Positions 6,479 through 6,980 of a DNA stretch of 6,980 nt are shown here, in pieces (the first letter of the stretch is position 1; the number at the start of each line of letters is the position of its first letter). The stretch comes from Rubritepida sp. (lineage in GTDB: Bacteria; Pseudomonadota; Alphaproteobacteria; Acetobacterales; Acetobacteraceae): contig JACMRO010000508.1 in the NCBI GenBank assembly GCA_014376425.1, positions 1 through 6,980 on the forward strand, in the 5' to 3' direction. The position numbers and the translations under genes were made by a program. Below the pieces are notes generated by a model. That model ran no database searches, had not been told where the DNA came from, and saw only the letters and a program-made list of their open reading frames with translations.

Positions 6479-6883
6479 ATGCTGTTACCAGTGGGCGCAA
6501 CGGTCGCCGTGCTCGACGGAGAAAAGCTGCGTATCTTCCGGAATACCGGCAAAATGGGCGCGCCCAAGCTGGTGGCGCTTGAGGAGCCCGAGCTCAAAAG
6601 CGATAACAAGTCCTCGGGGTCACGTCATGCGAGCAGCGCTGCCAATCCTGACGATAGCAGGCTTGAGGAAGACAGCTTCGTGGTGGCGGTCGCCGGATGG
6701 TTGAATGCCCAGGCGTTGGGCGGAACGTTCGAGGCGCTTGCGGTGGTGGCGGCGCCCAAGTCCTTGGGGGAACTGCGCAAGCATTACCACAAGGCACTGG
6801 AGGCCAAGTTGGTTGTCGAGCTGGCGCGGGATCTGACGAGCCACTCGATCAGCGATATCGAGGCAGCGCTGGCGAAGGCCTGA
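6479..6883 (+). CDS. Host attachment family protein
   Basis: This is a small, acidic, soluble protein of 134 residues with no signal peptide. It begins with a beta strand region containing ATVAVLDGEKLRIFRNTG (7-24). A polar, probably flexible segment rich in Ser, Asn and Asp follows (39-60), then RLEEDSFVVAVAGWLN (61-76). The family hallmark VVAAPKSLGELRKHYH lies at 89-104, and DLTSHSISDIEAAL at 118-131 closes the protein. This order matches the 'protein required for attachment to host cells' family of alphaproteobacteria, named from work in plant-associated bacteria and related in fold to the bacterial eRF1-like (baeRF) proteins. The biochemical role of the family is not settled, and no GGQ motif is present here. 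The gene lies 161 bases downstream of the transporter, with hairpins between, so it is probably transcribed on its own. Confidence 0.88.
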   Translation: MLLPVGATVAVLDGEKLRIFRNTGKMGAPKLVALEEPELKSDNKSSGSRHASSAANPDDSRLEEDSFVVAVAGWLNAQALGGTFEALAVVAAPKSLGELRKHYHKALEAKLVVELARDLTSHSISDIEAALAKA

Positions 6884-6980
6884 CAATCCGGCGGTGTCGA
6901 GCGGCGGGGTGTCCGCACGAGGGCGCGGCGGCGGTCTTGTCGTACGGGTGCTGTACACGCAGCGTCCTCTGCGGTGTTAG
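6884..6980. other. Right edge, nothing identified
   Basis: The last 97 bases are GC-rich with several GGCGG runs. I see no terminator with a T-tract and no gene start. Confidence 0.4.

Noticed and set aside
5295..6500. 401-residue minus-strand open frame opposite the ATPase domain
   Set aside because: It is long only because of high GC. The plus-strand frame has recognisable ABC architecture across the whole length, while this frame is Gln/Arg/Pro-rich and unlike any family.
1..6980. CRISPR array, rRNA, complete tRNA, toxin-antitoxin or phage-defence genes
   Set aside because: I looked for regularly spaced repeats, tRNA cloverleaf signals and paired small genes and found none. The only tRNA-like signal is the 14-base acceptor-end match in repeat module A.

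Overview
The window is GC-rich DNA that looks alphaproteobacterial. The reasons are the codon bias, an IS630-type transposase of a kind common in Rhizobiales, Rhodospirillales and Sphingomonadales, a small 'host attachment' protein, and an SbmA/BacA-like ABC exporter of the YddA type. No single gene fixes the genus. The layout is loose: single genes on both strands, long intergenic gaps, a decayed insertion sequence and dispersed repeats, so it reads as an accessory or rearranged stretch rather than one operon.

Layout. (1) Positions 1-184 hold no gene I can name, apart from a possible weak terminator for the next gene. (2) 185-967, minus strand: an intact exported protein with two DUF305 units and a Met/His-rich tail. 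(3) 968-1302: an intergenic stretch with a small palindrome and an orphan open frame that runs into the left flank of an insertion sequence. (4) 1303-2049, plus strand: a dead IS630-family transposase with a frameshift, a premature stop and no 3' end. (5) 2050-2519: no gene, but one copy of a composite dispersed repeat. (6) 2520-3771, minus strand: a secretory-lipase-type alpha/beta hydrolase that is complete only if two single missing bases are restored. A 30-bp imperfect palindrome covers its start codon. (7) 3772-4475: about 700 bases without a gene, holding that palindrome, a GC hairpin and a second copy of the dispersed repeat whose two modules are in the opposite order. (8) 4476-6317, plus strand: an intact 613-residue permease/ATPase fusion whose nucleotide-binding domain has lost nearly all catalytic motifs. 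(9) 6318-6478: a GC hairpin after the transporter and two mutually exclusive hairpins against the ribosome binding site of the next gene. (10) 6479-6883, plus strand: an intact host-attachment family protein.

The genes do not form an obvious pathway. The observation most worth a second look is the transporter. It keeps an open frame and a normal membrane domain, but its P-loop, Q-loop, signature and Walker B have all degenerated. Its relatives SbmA and BacA lack an ATPase domain altogether and run on the proton gradient, so this may be an ATP-independent importer that still carries a pseudo-ATPase domain. The palindrome at the lipase start and the shuffled repeat pair are the next most useful leads.
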